Source: Sphingomonas rhizophila
GTDB taxonomy: Bacteria; Pseudomonadota; Alphaproteobacteria; Sphingomonadales; Sphingomonadaceae
NCBI RefSeq assembly: GCF_014396585.1
Contig: NZ_CP060717.1
Coordinates: 1,860,001 to 1,924,000 of the forward strand
Direction: 5' to 3'
DNA length: 64,000 nucleotides
Part shown: in pieces, positions 18,964 to 27,951 of the stretch
How the letters are laid out: each line of letters begins with the position of its first letter
Numbering within the stretch: the first letter of the stretch is position 1
The notes under the pieces: model-generated
Databases searched by the model: none
The model's input: only the letters and a program-made list of their open reading frames with translations
What the model was told of the DNA's origin: nothing
Made by a program: the position numbers and the translations under genes

Positions 18964-21165
18964 CTAGCGCCGGAACGAAATCGTCGCCAGCACCGACCGA
19001 CCGGGTCCGGGAACGAAGTGGCCGCCGCCGACCTGGTCGATGTAGCGCTTGTCGGTCAGGTTGAAGCCGTTGAGGCGCAGCGTGACCTGCTTGCTGACAT
19101 CGTAGGCGATCGTCGCGTCGCCGACCCAATAGCTGTCGATCCGGCGGATGTTGGCAACGTTGGTGTAGCGCATTCCGACGTAGCGGACACCGCTCCCGAC
19201 CTCGACGCCAAACGGCAGCTTGTAGGTCGTCCACACGCTGCCGCTGTGGTTCGGAACGTTGGCCAGCCGGTTGCCGATCTCGCTCGGCGTGTTCGATTCG
19301 CGGACTTCGCTATCGAGATAGGTGTAGGCGGCGATGACGTTCCAGTCGCGGTTGAGCCTTCCGGTCAGGCCGAACTCGACGCCATCGACGCGCTGCTTGC
19401 CTTCCAGCACGGTCGCGGCCTCGCCCGCCAGCCCCGGCGTGCGGGCGTTGAACTTGTCGGTGCGGAACAGAGCGCCGGTCAGCAACAGCTTGCCGTCGAA
19501 CCCGTCATATTTGGCACCGACCTCGAACGTCCGGCTGCGCTCGGGCTTCAGGGCCACCACCGCCGCGGTCGGCGTCGTCTGCGTCATGTTCTCGATCGAC
19601 GGGTTCACCGACGTTCCCGCCCCGGCATAGAGGCTTAGGTGCCTGACCGGCTTGACGGTGACGCCCGCGCGCCAGGTCAGGTTCTTGTCAGTGCGCCCGA
19701 GCGGTTCGGCCGGCGGTGCGCCTTCGAACTCGCTCTTGTAATGCTCGTAACGAACCCCGCCGGAGAAGAGCAAGGCTTCGCTGAACTCGATCGTGTCGAA
19801 CAGGTAGGCGGCCACCGTGTCGGCGCGGGCGCGGACGATCCCGCCCGGCGTGTCGGTGATGACGCCGTCGTACGGCCGCGTGGGGTCCGGATCGAACAGG
19901 TCCGTCACGGTTGGCGCGGTCGCGGTACGCAGCTGGTTGCGGCTCTTTTCCCGCGAAATCTCCAGACCGGCGATCAGGTCGTGTTCAAGCCCGCCCGTCC
20001 CAAATTTCGCGAACAGGTTCGACTGGTTGAGGAGGACGGTATCGACCGTGTCGCGCGACTGGAACTGCGCCGTGATATCGGTTGAGGTGGTGCTGGCGAA
20101 GCGCGGCGCCGAATAGATGCTGTCGCGCGTCGCATGGCCGTAGCGGGTGGTGTTGGCCACGCGGAGCGCGCTGCCGATGTCCTGTTCCAGGGCGAAGGTG
20201 ACGATGTTCGACTTCAGCTTCTCGTAGTCGCGATCGAGCAGGCCGTAGTAATTGTCGTAATCGACCGGAGCCGGCTGGTTGGCATAATCCGCCAGCGGAA
20301 CGTTGGTATCCGGCACGAACGGGATGCCGTAATCGGGGACGTTGTCCTGGCGAAGATAGGTGTAAGACAGGATGGCGCGGGTCGAGCTGCCAAGACCCAC
20401 CGCGAGGGACGGTGCCAGGCCGAAGCGCTTGTTTTCGACATAGTCGCGGCCCGGCGTGTCGGACTTCTGGACCATGGTGTTGAAGCGGAAGGCCGTGCCG
20501 CCGCCGATCCCAAGGTCGCTTCCGGCAAGGTTGAGGTCGCCAGTGGCGCGGACGAAGGTGGGGGCGCCAATGCCGAGCGTTCCGGCGCTGAAGCTTCGGT
20601 TTTCCGGCTGCTTGGAGAAGAGATTGATATAGCCCCCGGTCGACCCGCGCCCGGTCTGGGCCGAAGCTGGGCCCTTGACCACCTCGACCTGCTCGACGTT
20701 GAACGTGTCTCGGGCGTAGCTGGCGAAATCGCGGATGCCGTCGACGAAGATGTCGTTGCGCGCGCCGAACCCGCGCAGGGTGAGGTTGTCGCCAGCCGGA
20801 CCCCCGCCGCCCTCGCCCGCCGCCATGCTGATCCCCGACACGTTGCGGAGGACATCGCGAAGGGTCGAGGCCGATTGCTGCTCGATCACCTCCTTCGGGA
20901 TGATGCTGATCGACTGCGGCGCGTCGCGGACGTCGGGAAGGCGGCTGTTCAGCGTGTTGATCCGATAGCGGCTGCCGTTGACGATGACGTCGCCCGGCGT
21001 CGAGGCCTCGCCTTCGGCCTTTGCCGCATTGTCCGGAGCGACCACCGGTTCGACGACCTCACCTGCCTGCGCCGTGCCGGCCATCGCCAACAGCGAGCCG
21101 GCCACCGACAAGCTGGCACGACGGCAAGCGGTGATGCCGGGATAACGGTCGACACGAGAAAACAT
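18964..21165 (-). CDS. TonB-dependent catecholate siderophore receptor, Fiu-like
   Basis: 733 residues. The start at 21165 has GGGG six bases upstream and opens a signal peptide (about 1-34, ending TAQAG). The plug (about 65-190) shows DVRDAPQSISIIPKEVIEQQ, DNLTLRGFGARNDIFVDGIR and VEVVKGPASAQTGRGS; the 22-strand barrel follows, with FNLTDKRYIDQ near the end. Plug signatures fit the Fiu/catecholate branch. The last residues are ISFRR, so the usual terminal aromatic residue is followed by two arginines. Two Fur-like boxes upstream and the piuC-like gene downstream make iron uptake the clear inferred role. Confidence 0.92.
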   Translation of the reverse strand: MFSRVDRYPGITACRRASLSVAGSLLAMAGTAQAGEVVEPVVAPDNAAKAEGEASTPGDVIVNGSRYRINTLNSRLPDVRDAPQSISIIPKEVIEQQSASTLRDVLRNVSGISMAAGEGGGGPAGDNLTLRGFGARNDIFVDGIRDFASYARDTFNVEQVEVVKGPASAQTGRGSTGGYINLFSKQPENRSFSAGTLGIGAPTFVRATGDLNLAGSDLGIGGGTAFRFNTMVQKSDTPGRDYVENKRFGLAPSLAVGLGSSTRAILSYTYLRQDNVPDYGIPFVPDTNVPLADYANQPAPVDYDNYYGLLDRDYEKLKSNIVTFALEQDIGSALRVANTTRYGHATRDSIYSAPRFASTTSTDITAQFQSRDTVDTVLLNQSNLFAKFGTGGLEHDLIAGLEISREKSRNQLRTATAPTVTDLFDPDPTRPYDGVITDTPGGIVRARADTVAAYLFDTIEFSEALLFSGGVRYEHYKSEFEGAPPAEPLGRTDKNLTWRAGVTVKPVRHLSLYAGAGTSVNPSIENMTQTTPTAAVVALKPERSRTFEVGAKYDGFDGKLLLTGALFRTDKFNARTPGLAGEAATVLEGKQRVDGVEFGLTGRLNRDWNVIAAYTYLDSEVRESNTPSEIGNRLANVPNHSGSVWTTYKLPFGVEVGSGVRYVGMRYTNVANIRRIDSYWVGDATIAYDVSKQVTLRLNGFNLTDKRYIDQVGGGHFVPGPGRSVLATISFRR

Positions 21166-21182
21166 GAAAGCCCCTATGCTAA

Positions 21183-21197
21183 TGAGAGTCGTTCTTA
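21183..21197. promoter_or_regulatory. Fur-like box, receptor-proximal
   Basis: TGAGAGTCGTTCTTA matches the 7-1-7 Fur consensus TGATAATNATTATCA at 9 of 14 symmetrical positions. It lies 18 bases before the receptor ATG on the minus strand. Weaker than the site at 21211, but its placement supports a double site. Confidence 0.45.
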
Positions 21198-21210
21198 GAA
21201 ACTCAGCTCC

Positions 21211-21225
21211 TGATAATCGTTCGCA
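21211..21225. promoter_or_regulatory. Fur-like box in divergent promoter region
   Basis: TGATAATCGTTCGCA has a perfect left half (TGATAAT) and matches the 7-1-7 Fur consensus at 11 of 14 positions. It sits in the 128-base gap between the divergent receptor and PepSY genes, 28 bases from the other Fur-like box, and could control both directions. Confidence 0.6.
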
Positions 21226-21293
21226 ATAAGCTTGCAAGGGAAAGTTTCAGCGGTACAACGATGCCGGTCGGCAACGCGTAGGACGAATCAGGC

Positions 21294-22403
21294 ATGGCGA
21301 AGACGGGAAAGAAGCGGCTGCGCGCCGCTTGGTTGCAGGTCCACAAATGGATCGGCCTCACGCTCGCCGTTTTGATCATTCCCATTTCGCTCACCGGTTC
21401 GGCGCTGGTCTGGCACGACGCGCTCGACGCGAAGCTGGAGCCGCAGCGTTATGCTGAGCTAGGCGCGGCGGCCCTTCCCGCTTCGGACTATGCGGCGGCG
21501 GCAACCCGGGCCCTGCAGCCTGGTGAGGCGCTCACCGCGCTACGCTTCGACAAGGGCGGTGGTCCCGTCGTCGCGACCGCGACCAGGGCGACCGAAGCCG
21601 GTGGCCGGCCGGTCCGCACAAGCCTGTGGCTCGATCCCCGCGATGCGTCGCTGATCGACCGGGCCAGCGGCAACAGCGGACTCGTTCAGGTCATGCATGT
21701 CCTCCACGGCAGCCTGATGGTGCCCGGCTGGGGCCGGACCATTGTTGGCTGGATCGGCGTGTTCATGCTGATCTCGTGCATCAGTGGACTCTGGCTGTGG
21801 TGGCCGTTGAGCGGCAGCGTAACCTCCGGCCTGAAGTGGAAGCGGCGCAACACGTTGAACGCCAATCTTCACTACATGACGGGCTTCTGGATCCTGTTCC
21901 CGCTGGCGATGCTGAGCTTTACCGGAGCGTGGATCAGCTTCCCCAAGGTGTTCGGCCAGTTCGAACCACGCCCCGCGCCCAGTGCCGCCGCCAGTCGCGA
22001 AGCCGCCGCGCGCGCCCGTCCGCTCGTGACACCGGCCAGCAGCGTCGACCAGGCGATTACCGCGGCCGAGCCCTTCGCGACCGGCGCCCTCACCGGCGTC
22101 ACCTGGCCGACCGATCAGAAGGCGGAGTGGAAGGTCAGCTTCGAACGCAAGGGCGGACCGGCCGAGGTGGTCGTCGCCGACGGCTCGCTTACCGCGACCA
22201 AGCCCAAGCCGCCGCAGCCCGAAACGCTTGCCCGCACGATGCGCCGCTGGCACGACGGCACCGGCATGGGCATGACTTGGCAGGTCGTGATCTTCCTCGG
22301 CGGGATCATCCCGGCGCTGCTCTCGATCACCGGCATCATCATCTGGTGGCGCGCTCGCGGCCCGCGCCAGCGGGCGAAGGACGCGCGGCGGCTGGCGGTC
22401 TAG
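21294..22403 (+). CDS. PepSY-associated membrane protein, putative iron reductase
   Basis: 369 residues with the PepSY-TM layout: membrane helices at about 18-40, 145-170, 190-212 and 330-352, with periplasmic domains between. Conserved family segments are LQVHKWIGLTLAVLI near the start, MHVLHGSLMVPGWGRTIVGW and LHYMTGFWILFPLAML; histidines in the helices could bind haem. Such proteins often sit beside siderophore receptors and are thought to reduce ferric siderophores or take part in heme/iron handling. It is divergent from the receptor across the Fur-like boxes. The reductase role is inferred. Confidence 0.85.
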   Translation: MAKTGKKRLRAAWLQVHKWIGLTLAVLIIPISLTGSALVWHDALDAKLEPQRYAELGAAALPASDYAAAATRALQPGEALTALRFDKGGGPVVATATRATEAGGRPVRTSLWLDPRDASLIDRASGNSGLVQVMHVLHGSLMVPGWGRTIVGWIGVFMLISCISGLWLWWPLSGSVTSGLKWKRRNTLNANLHYMTGFWILFPLAMLSFTGAWISFPKVFGQFEPRPAPSAAASREAAARARPLVTPASSVDQAITAAEPFATGALTGVTWPTDQKAEWKVSFERKGGPAEVVVADGSLTATKPKPPQPETLARTMRRWHDGTGMGMTWQVVIFLGGIIPALLSITGIIIWWRARGPRQRAKDARRLAV

Positions 22404-22404
22404 A

Positions 22405-23748
22405 CTAGGCCCGCCGTTCCAGGCGGAGCGGCACGCCCGGCGCGGGGCGCAGCGTGACAAGGCCGCTCGTGCGGACCGGCGTGCCGATGGGCCGGAACCG
22501 CCACCGAGAAAGCCACGGCACCAGCAGGCCAAGCGCTTCGATCGTAGCAAATTGCGCGCCGACGCAAATCCGCGGCCCGGCGCCGAAGGGCAGGTATTGA
22601 AAGCGATGCCTTGTGCCGTGGAGGAACCGGTCGGCTACGAAGGCGTCGGGATCTTCCCACCATTTCTCGTGGCGGTGCATCAGCCACGGCCAGATCGAAA
22701 CGATGTCCCCGGGTTCCACCGCGAGGCTGCCGATATTCACATGGGCGCGAGCCTGACGGTCAAGTCTCGGCACCGGCGGATAAAGCCGCATCGATTCTTG
22801 CAGGACCGCATAGATCTTCGGAACGCGGCGGACCAGACCGGGACTCAGCCAATCTACGGACGCCATCGCCGAGGCGGCCTCGACCGCCAATTCTTCTTGG
22901 AGATCGGACTGTTGGCCCAGCAGGTACATCGTCCACGCCAGCGCGTTGGCGGTCGTCTCATGCCCCGCCAGATAGAAAGTGGCGGCGTTGTCGATGGCCA
23001 GTCGCCGCCCCGTCTGCTCGCCGAATTTCTGGACCAGCTGTGCGACCAAGCCACTCAACCAATCGTCTGCCCGTCCAGCGATCCGTTCGTCGACGACTGC
23101 CGCCAGCGTTTCCCGCAGATAGCGCTGCCCCGCCGCACCGGCGCGCGCCTTGGCCCCGACCGGAAACAAAGGAAGCCCAAGCAGTGCCTGCATTCGCGGC
23201 TGCGAAAAACCTTCCAGTGCATTAGTGATGTGGCGCAACGACTGCGCGCTTGTCAGGCGGGCGTCTCCGCCGAACAGCGCGCGGGCAATGACGCTCATCG
23301 TTGCAAGCGTCGAGTCGCTGGCCAGGTCCCGGACCATGCCGTCCTGCCACCCTTGCATGATGTCGGCAGCAGCCGCATCAAACACGGGGCGCAGCGCCTC
23401 GACAGCGTTGGGGGCGAAGCTGGCGGCGACGATCTTGCGTTCGGACCTCCAGAGTTCGCCCTCGGCGGTCAGCAATCCCTCGCCGATCACGGGTGCCAGC
23501 AGGCGGCGGGCAATGTCCGGCTTCGTCAGATCGCCCTGATGGTCGAGGAGCACCTCGCCGATCCAGTCCGGGTGAGTGACGACATGGACTCGAAACCCGA
23601 AAATCTTGCGGCTGAAACCGTCGAGCTGAAACGCGCGCTCTGACCAGCCATAGACGGCCGTCCGCCCTCGTTCGCCGATAAATCCACGCCACGTCGCCAC
23701 CGGGCCCGCGGGTCGCGGCGGGTGCGGCGGAACAAAGCGAGCCTTCAT
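22405..23748 (-). CDS. Cytochrome P450
   Basis: A 447-residue soluble P450. The I-helix oxygen motif is AGHETTANAL, the K-helix ExxR is ESMRLYPP, and the haem cysteine is in FGAGPRICVGAQFA. There is no membrane anchor. The sequence resembles the fatty-acid/terpenoid-type bacterial P450s that carry AGHETT, but I cannot assign a CYP family or substrate. No ferredoxin or ferredoxin reductase gene is in the window, so electron partners must be elsewhere. Its ATG overlaps the smc stop (ATGA), which couples its translation to smc, an unusual partner. Confidence 0.93.
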   Translation of the reverse strand: MKARFVPPHPPRPAGPVATWRGFIGERGRTAVYGWSERAFQLDGFSRKIFGFRVHVVTHPDWIGEVLLDHQGDLTKPDIARRLLAPVIGEGLLTAEGELWRSERKIVAASFAPNAVEALRPVFDAAAADIMQGWQDGMVRDLASDSTLATMSVIARALFGGDARLTSAQSLRHITNALEGFSQPRMQALLGLPLFPVGAKARAGAAGQRYLRETLAAVVDERIAGRADDWLSGLVAQLVQKFGEQTGRRLAIDNAATFYLAGHETTANALAWTMYLLGQQSDLQEELAVEAASAMASVDWLSPGLVRRVPKIYAVLQESMRLYPPVPRLDRQARAHVNIGSLAVEPGDIVSIWPWLMHRHEKWWEDPDAFVADRFLHGTRHRFQYLPFGAGPRICVGAQFATIEALGLLVPWLSRWRFRPIGTPVRTSGLVTLRPAPGVPLRLERRA

Positions 23749-26700
23749 TCAGCAGCCAACAGTTCCTCGGCACCGCCGAGGTCGACCGACACCAGGCGGC
23801 TGACGCCCTTTTCGATCATTGTCACCCCGTAAAGCCGGTGCATGCGCGCCATCGTCACGGCGTTGTGCGTGACGATGAGGTAACGCGTATCGGTTTCGCC
23901 GACCATCCGCTCCAGCAGTTCGCAGAAGCGGTCGACGTTGGCGTCGTCGAGCGGCGCGTCGACTTCGTCGAGGACGCAGATCGGCGCCGGATTGGTCAGA
24001 AACAGCGCGAAGATCAGGGCCACCGCGGTCAGCGCCTGCTCGCCGCCGGAAAGCAGGGTCAGGGTCGACAACCGCTTGCCCGGTGGCTGTGCCATGATCT
24101 CCAGCCCCGCCTCGAGCGGATCGTCGCTCTCGACCAGTTCCAGATGCGCTTCCCCGCCCGCGAAAAGGGTGGTGAACAGGCTACGGAAATGGCCGTCGAC
24201 CTTCTCGAACGCGTCGAGCAGGCGCACCCGCCCTTCGCGATTGAGGCTTCCGATCGATCCGCGCAGGCGGTTGATGGCCAGGCCCAGTTCCTCGCGTTCG
24301 GCGGTGGCCTCGGTGCGGCTCTGGTCGAGTTCGGCGAGCTCGGTTTCCGCGACCAGGTTGACCGGCCCGATCCGCTCACGCTCAGCGGTCAGCCGGTCGA
24401 GCGTCGCCTTCTCACCTTCCGGGTCGGCGCGCTCGGCGGCGTCGAAGCCGATTTTCTCGGGCAGCAACGGCGGCGGACATTCGAACAGTTCGCCGCACTG
24501 CGCCGCGAAATCGCGGCGGCGGCCGGCCTGGCCCTCGGCTCGGGCAATCGACCCGGCGCGAGCCTCGCGGGCCTGGGCGAACGCCTCGGCAGCCTCGGCC
24601 AGTGCGCGGCCCGCAATCTGGACGGCCTCCTGCGCATTGCGTTCCTCGAGCGCGGTCGCACCAATTCGCGCCTCGACCTCGGTCGTCTCTCGCTCCAGCC
24701 GCGCGATCGTCGAGGCGTGGCGCTCCGGCTCGTTGGCGAGTTCTTCCTGTTCTTCTTCCAGCGCCATTGCCCTCCCGGCGGTCTCCGCCAGCCGCTGGTC
24801 GGCGGCGAGGGAGCGGGATCGCCACTCGCCCTTCTCGCGCCCGGCGGCGGCGTGTCGTTCACGGTCGGCGGCAGTCTCGCGAGCCCGCGTCGCCGATCGG
24901 GCCCGGCAGTCTGCGACCGCCTCCCCGGCCTGACGTGCGGCAGCACGGGCGTCCTCGACCTCGCCGTGGAGCGTGGCCGGATCCGGCAATGCAGCCAGCG
25001 CGGCCGTCGCGGCGGCGACCGAGTCCTGCGCCGCACCCAGCAACGGATCGAGGTCGGCCCGGCGCTCCTGCAGGGCAGCACGCTGGCTGTCGAGCCGTTC
25101 GAGTGCAGCGCTCGCCTGGTCACCGGCGCGGGTTGCGTCACGGGCCTGACGCTCGGCAGCGGCGGCGGCGGCGCGAGCGCCCTCCGCAGCCTGGCGCTGA
25201 GCCTCGACCGCCTGGCCAGCGGTTTCGCGGGCGGCCTGCGCCCTAGCGACGGCTGACTCCAGCCCCGGCAGCAGCTTGTCGATTTCCGCCAGGCGATTGG
25301 CACGAAGCAGGCGTTCGGCGGCCGCCGCGCCGCCACCGACGCTGACGAACCCATCCCAGCGCCGCATCACGCCGTCGCGGGTCACCAGCCGCTGCCCGAC
25401 AGCAAGGGGCTGCCCCGTATCGGAGTCCGCGACACCCACCTGCGCCAGGCGGCGGCGAAGCGCGGACGGCGCGTCGACATGGTCGAGCAGTCGATCGAGT
25501 CCGCCGGCGAGCGGCGGATCGCCGGCCTGCGGCTCGCTGCCCTGCCAGCGCCGGGGACCCTCGGCGCCGATCGTCGCCTCGATGTCTTCGCCGAGAGCCG
25601 CCGCGAGCGCACGTTCGAAACCCGGTGCGGCGCGAAGGTCGGCCAGCGCCGCGCCGCCGCCATGGTCCAGCGCGCGAGCAAGGGCATCGCGTTCTGCCCT
25701 CGCCGCGCTGACGGCGGCCCTAGCGCCGGCAAGCTCGCTTTCGGCCTCGTCACGGGCAATCGCCGCCGTGGCGCGACCCTCCTCCGCTTCGGACAATGCG
25801 CGCTCGGCCTCTGCAAGGGCACGTTCCGCCTTTGCAGCGTCCGATGCCGACCGATCGATCTGCTCGCGATAGTCCGCGCCGCCCCCCAGCGAGGCTAATT
25901 GCTGGTCTAGGCGGTCGCGCTCGGAAGCGACGCGCGCCAACTGGCTTCGCGCCGATTCCAGCGCGGCGTCGGCAACCCGCCGCTCGGCCCGCATCGCCGC
26001 CTCGCGGGCCAGCAGCGCGGCCAGGCTGGCCTCCGCATTGCGCGACGCGGTCTCGGCTTCGGTTAGCTCGCTGGCGATCCTCGCCGCGATGGTCTCCGCA
26101 TCCGCCAGCCGCGCCTCGATCTCGTCGCGCTCGCGGTCGAGCGCGTCCATCGCCCCGGCGGCGTCCGCCTTCAGCGCTTTCTCGCGCGCGGTCTCGTTGG
26201 CCAGGTTGAGGGCCAGCCGTTCCAGCTCGGCCAACCGGCGCGAGACGGTTTCCTGCCGAGCCCGCGACGTCGCCAGGTCATGGGCCAGCGTACGCCCCGC
26301 ATCGCGCGCCGCCATGGCCGCCTCGCGCCGTTCCGCCAGCGCGGCCGCCGCCTGCTCCTGTAACGCCTCTGCGGTACGGACCGCCTGTTGCAACCGTTCG
26401 ACCGAGCCTTCCGCCGCCTTGGCTTCCTGCTCCGCCGCTTGCGCCGCACGATCAGCTTCGGCCCAGCGAGCAAAAAGCAGCTTGGCCTCGCTCAGACGGA
26501 TCTTGTCGGTGAGCCCCCGATAGCGTTCGGCGGCGCGGGCCTGCCGCCGAAGTGCCGCGGCGCGAAGCTCCTGCTCCGCCATCAGTTCGTCGAGCTTCTC
26601 GAGGTTGGCCTCCGCGGCGCGCAGCTTCTGCTCGGCGTCCTTGCGACGGGCGTGAAGGCCGGAAATGCCGGCCGCCTCTTCCAGCATATGGCGCCGCTCG

Positions 26701-27164
26701 ACCGGTTTGGCGGCGATCACCGCGCCGATCCGCCCCTGGCTGACCAAGGCCGGGGAATGGGCGCCGGTCGCGGCGTCGGCGAACAACAGCGCCACGTCCT
26801 TTTGCCGGACGTCGCGACCGTCCACGCGGTAGGCGGAGCCCGCACCGCGCTCGATCCGGCGGGTGACCTCGCTTTCGCCGGCGACATCATCGTCACCACC
26901 GTCGTCGCGCTCGATCAGCAGCGACACTTCGGCAAATTCGCGCGCCGGCCGGGTGGCGGTACCCGCGAAGATGACATCTTCCATCCCGCCGCCGCGAAGG
27001 CTCTTGGGGCTGCCCTCGCCCATCACCCAGCGGATGGCTTCCAGCAGGTTGGATTTTCCGCAACCGTTGGGGCCGACGATCCCCGTCAGGCCCGGCTCGA
27101 TGCGCAGGTCCGCCGGCTCGACGAAGCTCTTGAAGCCGCTTAGTTTCAGCCGGCGAAAGCGCAC
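23745..27164 (-). CDS. smc: Chromosome segregation ATPase SMC
   Basis: A 1139-residue SMC protein for chromosome compaction and segregation. The N-terminal head has Walker A IVGPNGCGKSNLLEAI (about 29-44); two long coiled coils rich in Ala/Glu/Arg flank a hinge (about 500-620); the C-terminal head has the signature LSGGEQALTAVAL and Walker B PICVLDEVDAPLDD. Length is normal for the alphaproteobacterial form. It is the third gene of DUF721-dsbA-smc, a known sphingomonad order, with 31 bases after dsbA. scpA and scpB are not in the window. Confidence 0.96.
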   Translation of the reverse strand: MRFRRLKLSGFKSFVEPADLRIEPGLTGIVGPNGCGKSNLLEAIRWVMGEGSPKSLRGGGMEDVIFAGTATRPAREFAEVSLLIERDDGGDDDVAGESEVTRRIERGAGSAYRVDGRDVRQKDVALLFADAATGAHSPALVSQGRIGAVIAAKPVERRHMLEEAAGISGLHARRKDAEQKLRAAEANLEKLDELMAEQELRAAALRRQARAAERYRGLTDKIRLSEAKLLFARWAEADRAAQAAEQEAKAAEGSVERLQQAVRTAEALQEQAAAALAERREAAMAARDAGRTLAHDLATSRARQETVSRRLAELERLALNLANETAREKALKADAAGAMDALDRERDEIEARLADAETIAARIASELTEAETASRNAEASLAALLAREAAMRAERRVADAALESARSQLARVASERDRLDQQLASLGGGADYREQIDRSASDAAKAERALAEAERALSEAEEGRATAAIARDEAESELAGARAAVSAARAERDALARALDHGGGAALADLRAAPGFERALAAALGEDIEATIGAEGPRRWQGSEPQAGDPPLAGGLDRLLDHVDAPSALRRRLAQVGVADSDTGQPLAVGQRLVTRDGVMRRWDGFVSVGGGAAAAERLLRANRLAEIDKLLPGLESAVARAQAARETAGQAVEAQRQAAEGARAAAAAAERQARDATRAGDQASAALERLDSQRAALQERRADLDPLLGAAQDSVAAATAALAALPDPATLHGEVEDARAAARQAGEAVADCRARSATRARETAADRERHAAAGREKGEWRSRSLAADQRLAETAGRAMALEEEQEELANEPERHASTIARLERETTEVEARIGATALEERNAQEAVQIAGRALAEAAEAFAQAREARAGSIARAEGQAGRRRDFAAQCGELFECPPPLLPEKIGFDAAERADPEGEKATLDRLTAERERIGPVNLVAETELAELDQSRTEATAEREELGLAINRLRGSIGSLNREGRVRLLDAFEKVDGHFRSLFTTLFAGGEAHLELVESDDPLEAGLEIMAQPPGKRLSTLTLLSGGEQALTAVALIFALFLTNPAPICVLDEVDAPLDDANVDRFCELLERMVGETDTRYLIVTHNAVTMARMHRLYGVTMIEKGVSRLVSVDLGGAEELLAAE

Positions 27165-27195
27165 CCCTTGCCTTCTCCTGCCCCCCGGGTCGGCC

Positions 27196-27951
27196 CTACT
27201 GGCCCAGGGCTTTCTTGATTTCGGGTTCCAGCGCTTCCCAGGTGCCGGGCACCTTCGACAGTTCCCCGTTGATCAGGAAGGACGGCGTGCCCGGAATTTC
27301 GGGATAGCTGGCGACCGCGTCGCTGTTCATCTGCACAAGCTTGGTCGCTGCGGCCTCGTCGGCCAGGCAGGCTTCAAGCTTCGCCTTCGGGATGCCGCGC
27401 TGGGCTGCGAAGGTCGGGAAGCCGGCGATGTCGGAAATCGCCTTGAACTGCTGCTGCGGCGGCATCGCCTGAAGCGCGGCCGCCTGCTGCGGATCGGTGG
27501 TCGCTGCCTGAAGCTTGGCGATCCAGTCGTTCTGGCTGGCGTAGAAGGAACGTGTCAGCCCGAAGAAGCTCGGCGCGCCGCCGCAGCGCGCAACGATCGA
27601 CGCGGTGATGTCGTAGGGATCGCGGACGAAGTTGCGGAATTCCCAGCTGACCAGCCCCTTCTTGACGTAATTCTCGATCAGCTTCGGCGCGGCGGTCTCG
27701 TCGAACTCGCGGCAGTGCGGGCAGGTCATCGACCCGAACTCGACCAGCTTCACCTTCGCCACGGGATTGCCCATGATGAAGCCGCCCTGCGGGCTCTCGG
27801 TGGTGATTTCCGACCAGTCCCCGCTAGCCGGGGCCGGCACCGCCTTGGGTTCGGCGGCCGCGTTCCCGGTCGCCGTGCCGGTGCCCTTTTCGCCGTTGCA
27901 GGCGGTCAGCGCGAGCGCGCCCGACATCAGGATGAGAGAGATGGCTTTCAT
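27196..27951 (-). CDS. DsbA-family thiol-disulfide oxidoreductase, lipoprotein
   Basis: 251 residues from ATG 27951. A lipoprotein signal peptide ends in the lipobox LTAC (Cys at about 17), so the protein is probably membrane-anchored in the periplasm. The thioredoxin fold carries the redox motif CPHC (GSMTCPHCREFDE) and the cis-proline loop GTPSFLINGE. The helical insertion is typical of DsbA/BdbD-type oxidases. A DsbB homologue is encoded at 14 kb and would be its natural reoxidant. The start codon overlaps the DUF721 stop (ATGA). Confidence 0.9.
   Translation of the reverse strand: MKAISLILMSGALALTACNGEKGTGTATGNAAAEPKAVPAPASGDWSEITTESPQGGFIMGNPVAKVKLVEFGSMTCPHCREFDETAAPKLIENYVKKGLVSWEFRNFVRDPYDITASIVARCGGAPSFFGLTRSFYASQNDWIAKLQAATTDPQQAAALQAMPPQQQFKAISDIAGFPTFAAQRGIPKAKLEACLADEAAATKLVQMNSDAVASYPEIPGTPSFLINGELSKVPGTWEALEPEIKKALGQ

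Noticed and set aside
17855-19234. A 459-codon minus-strand frame across udgX and the dioxygenase
   Set aside because: It runs out of frame through a well-supported gene (18268-18954) and shows Arg-rich shadow composition.
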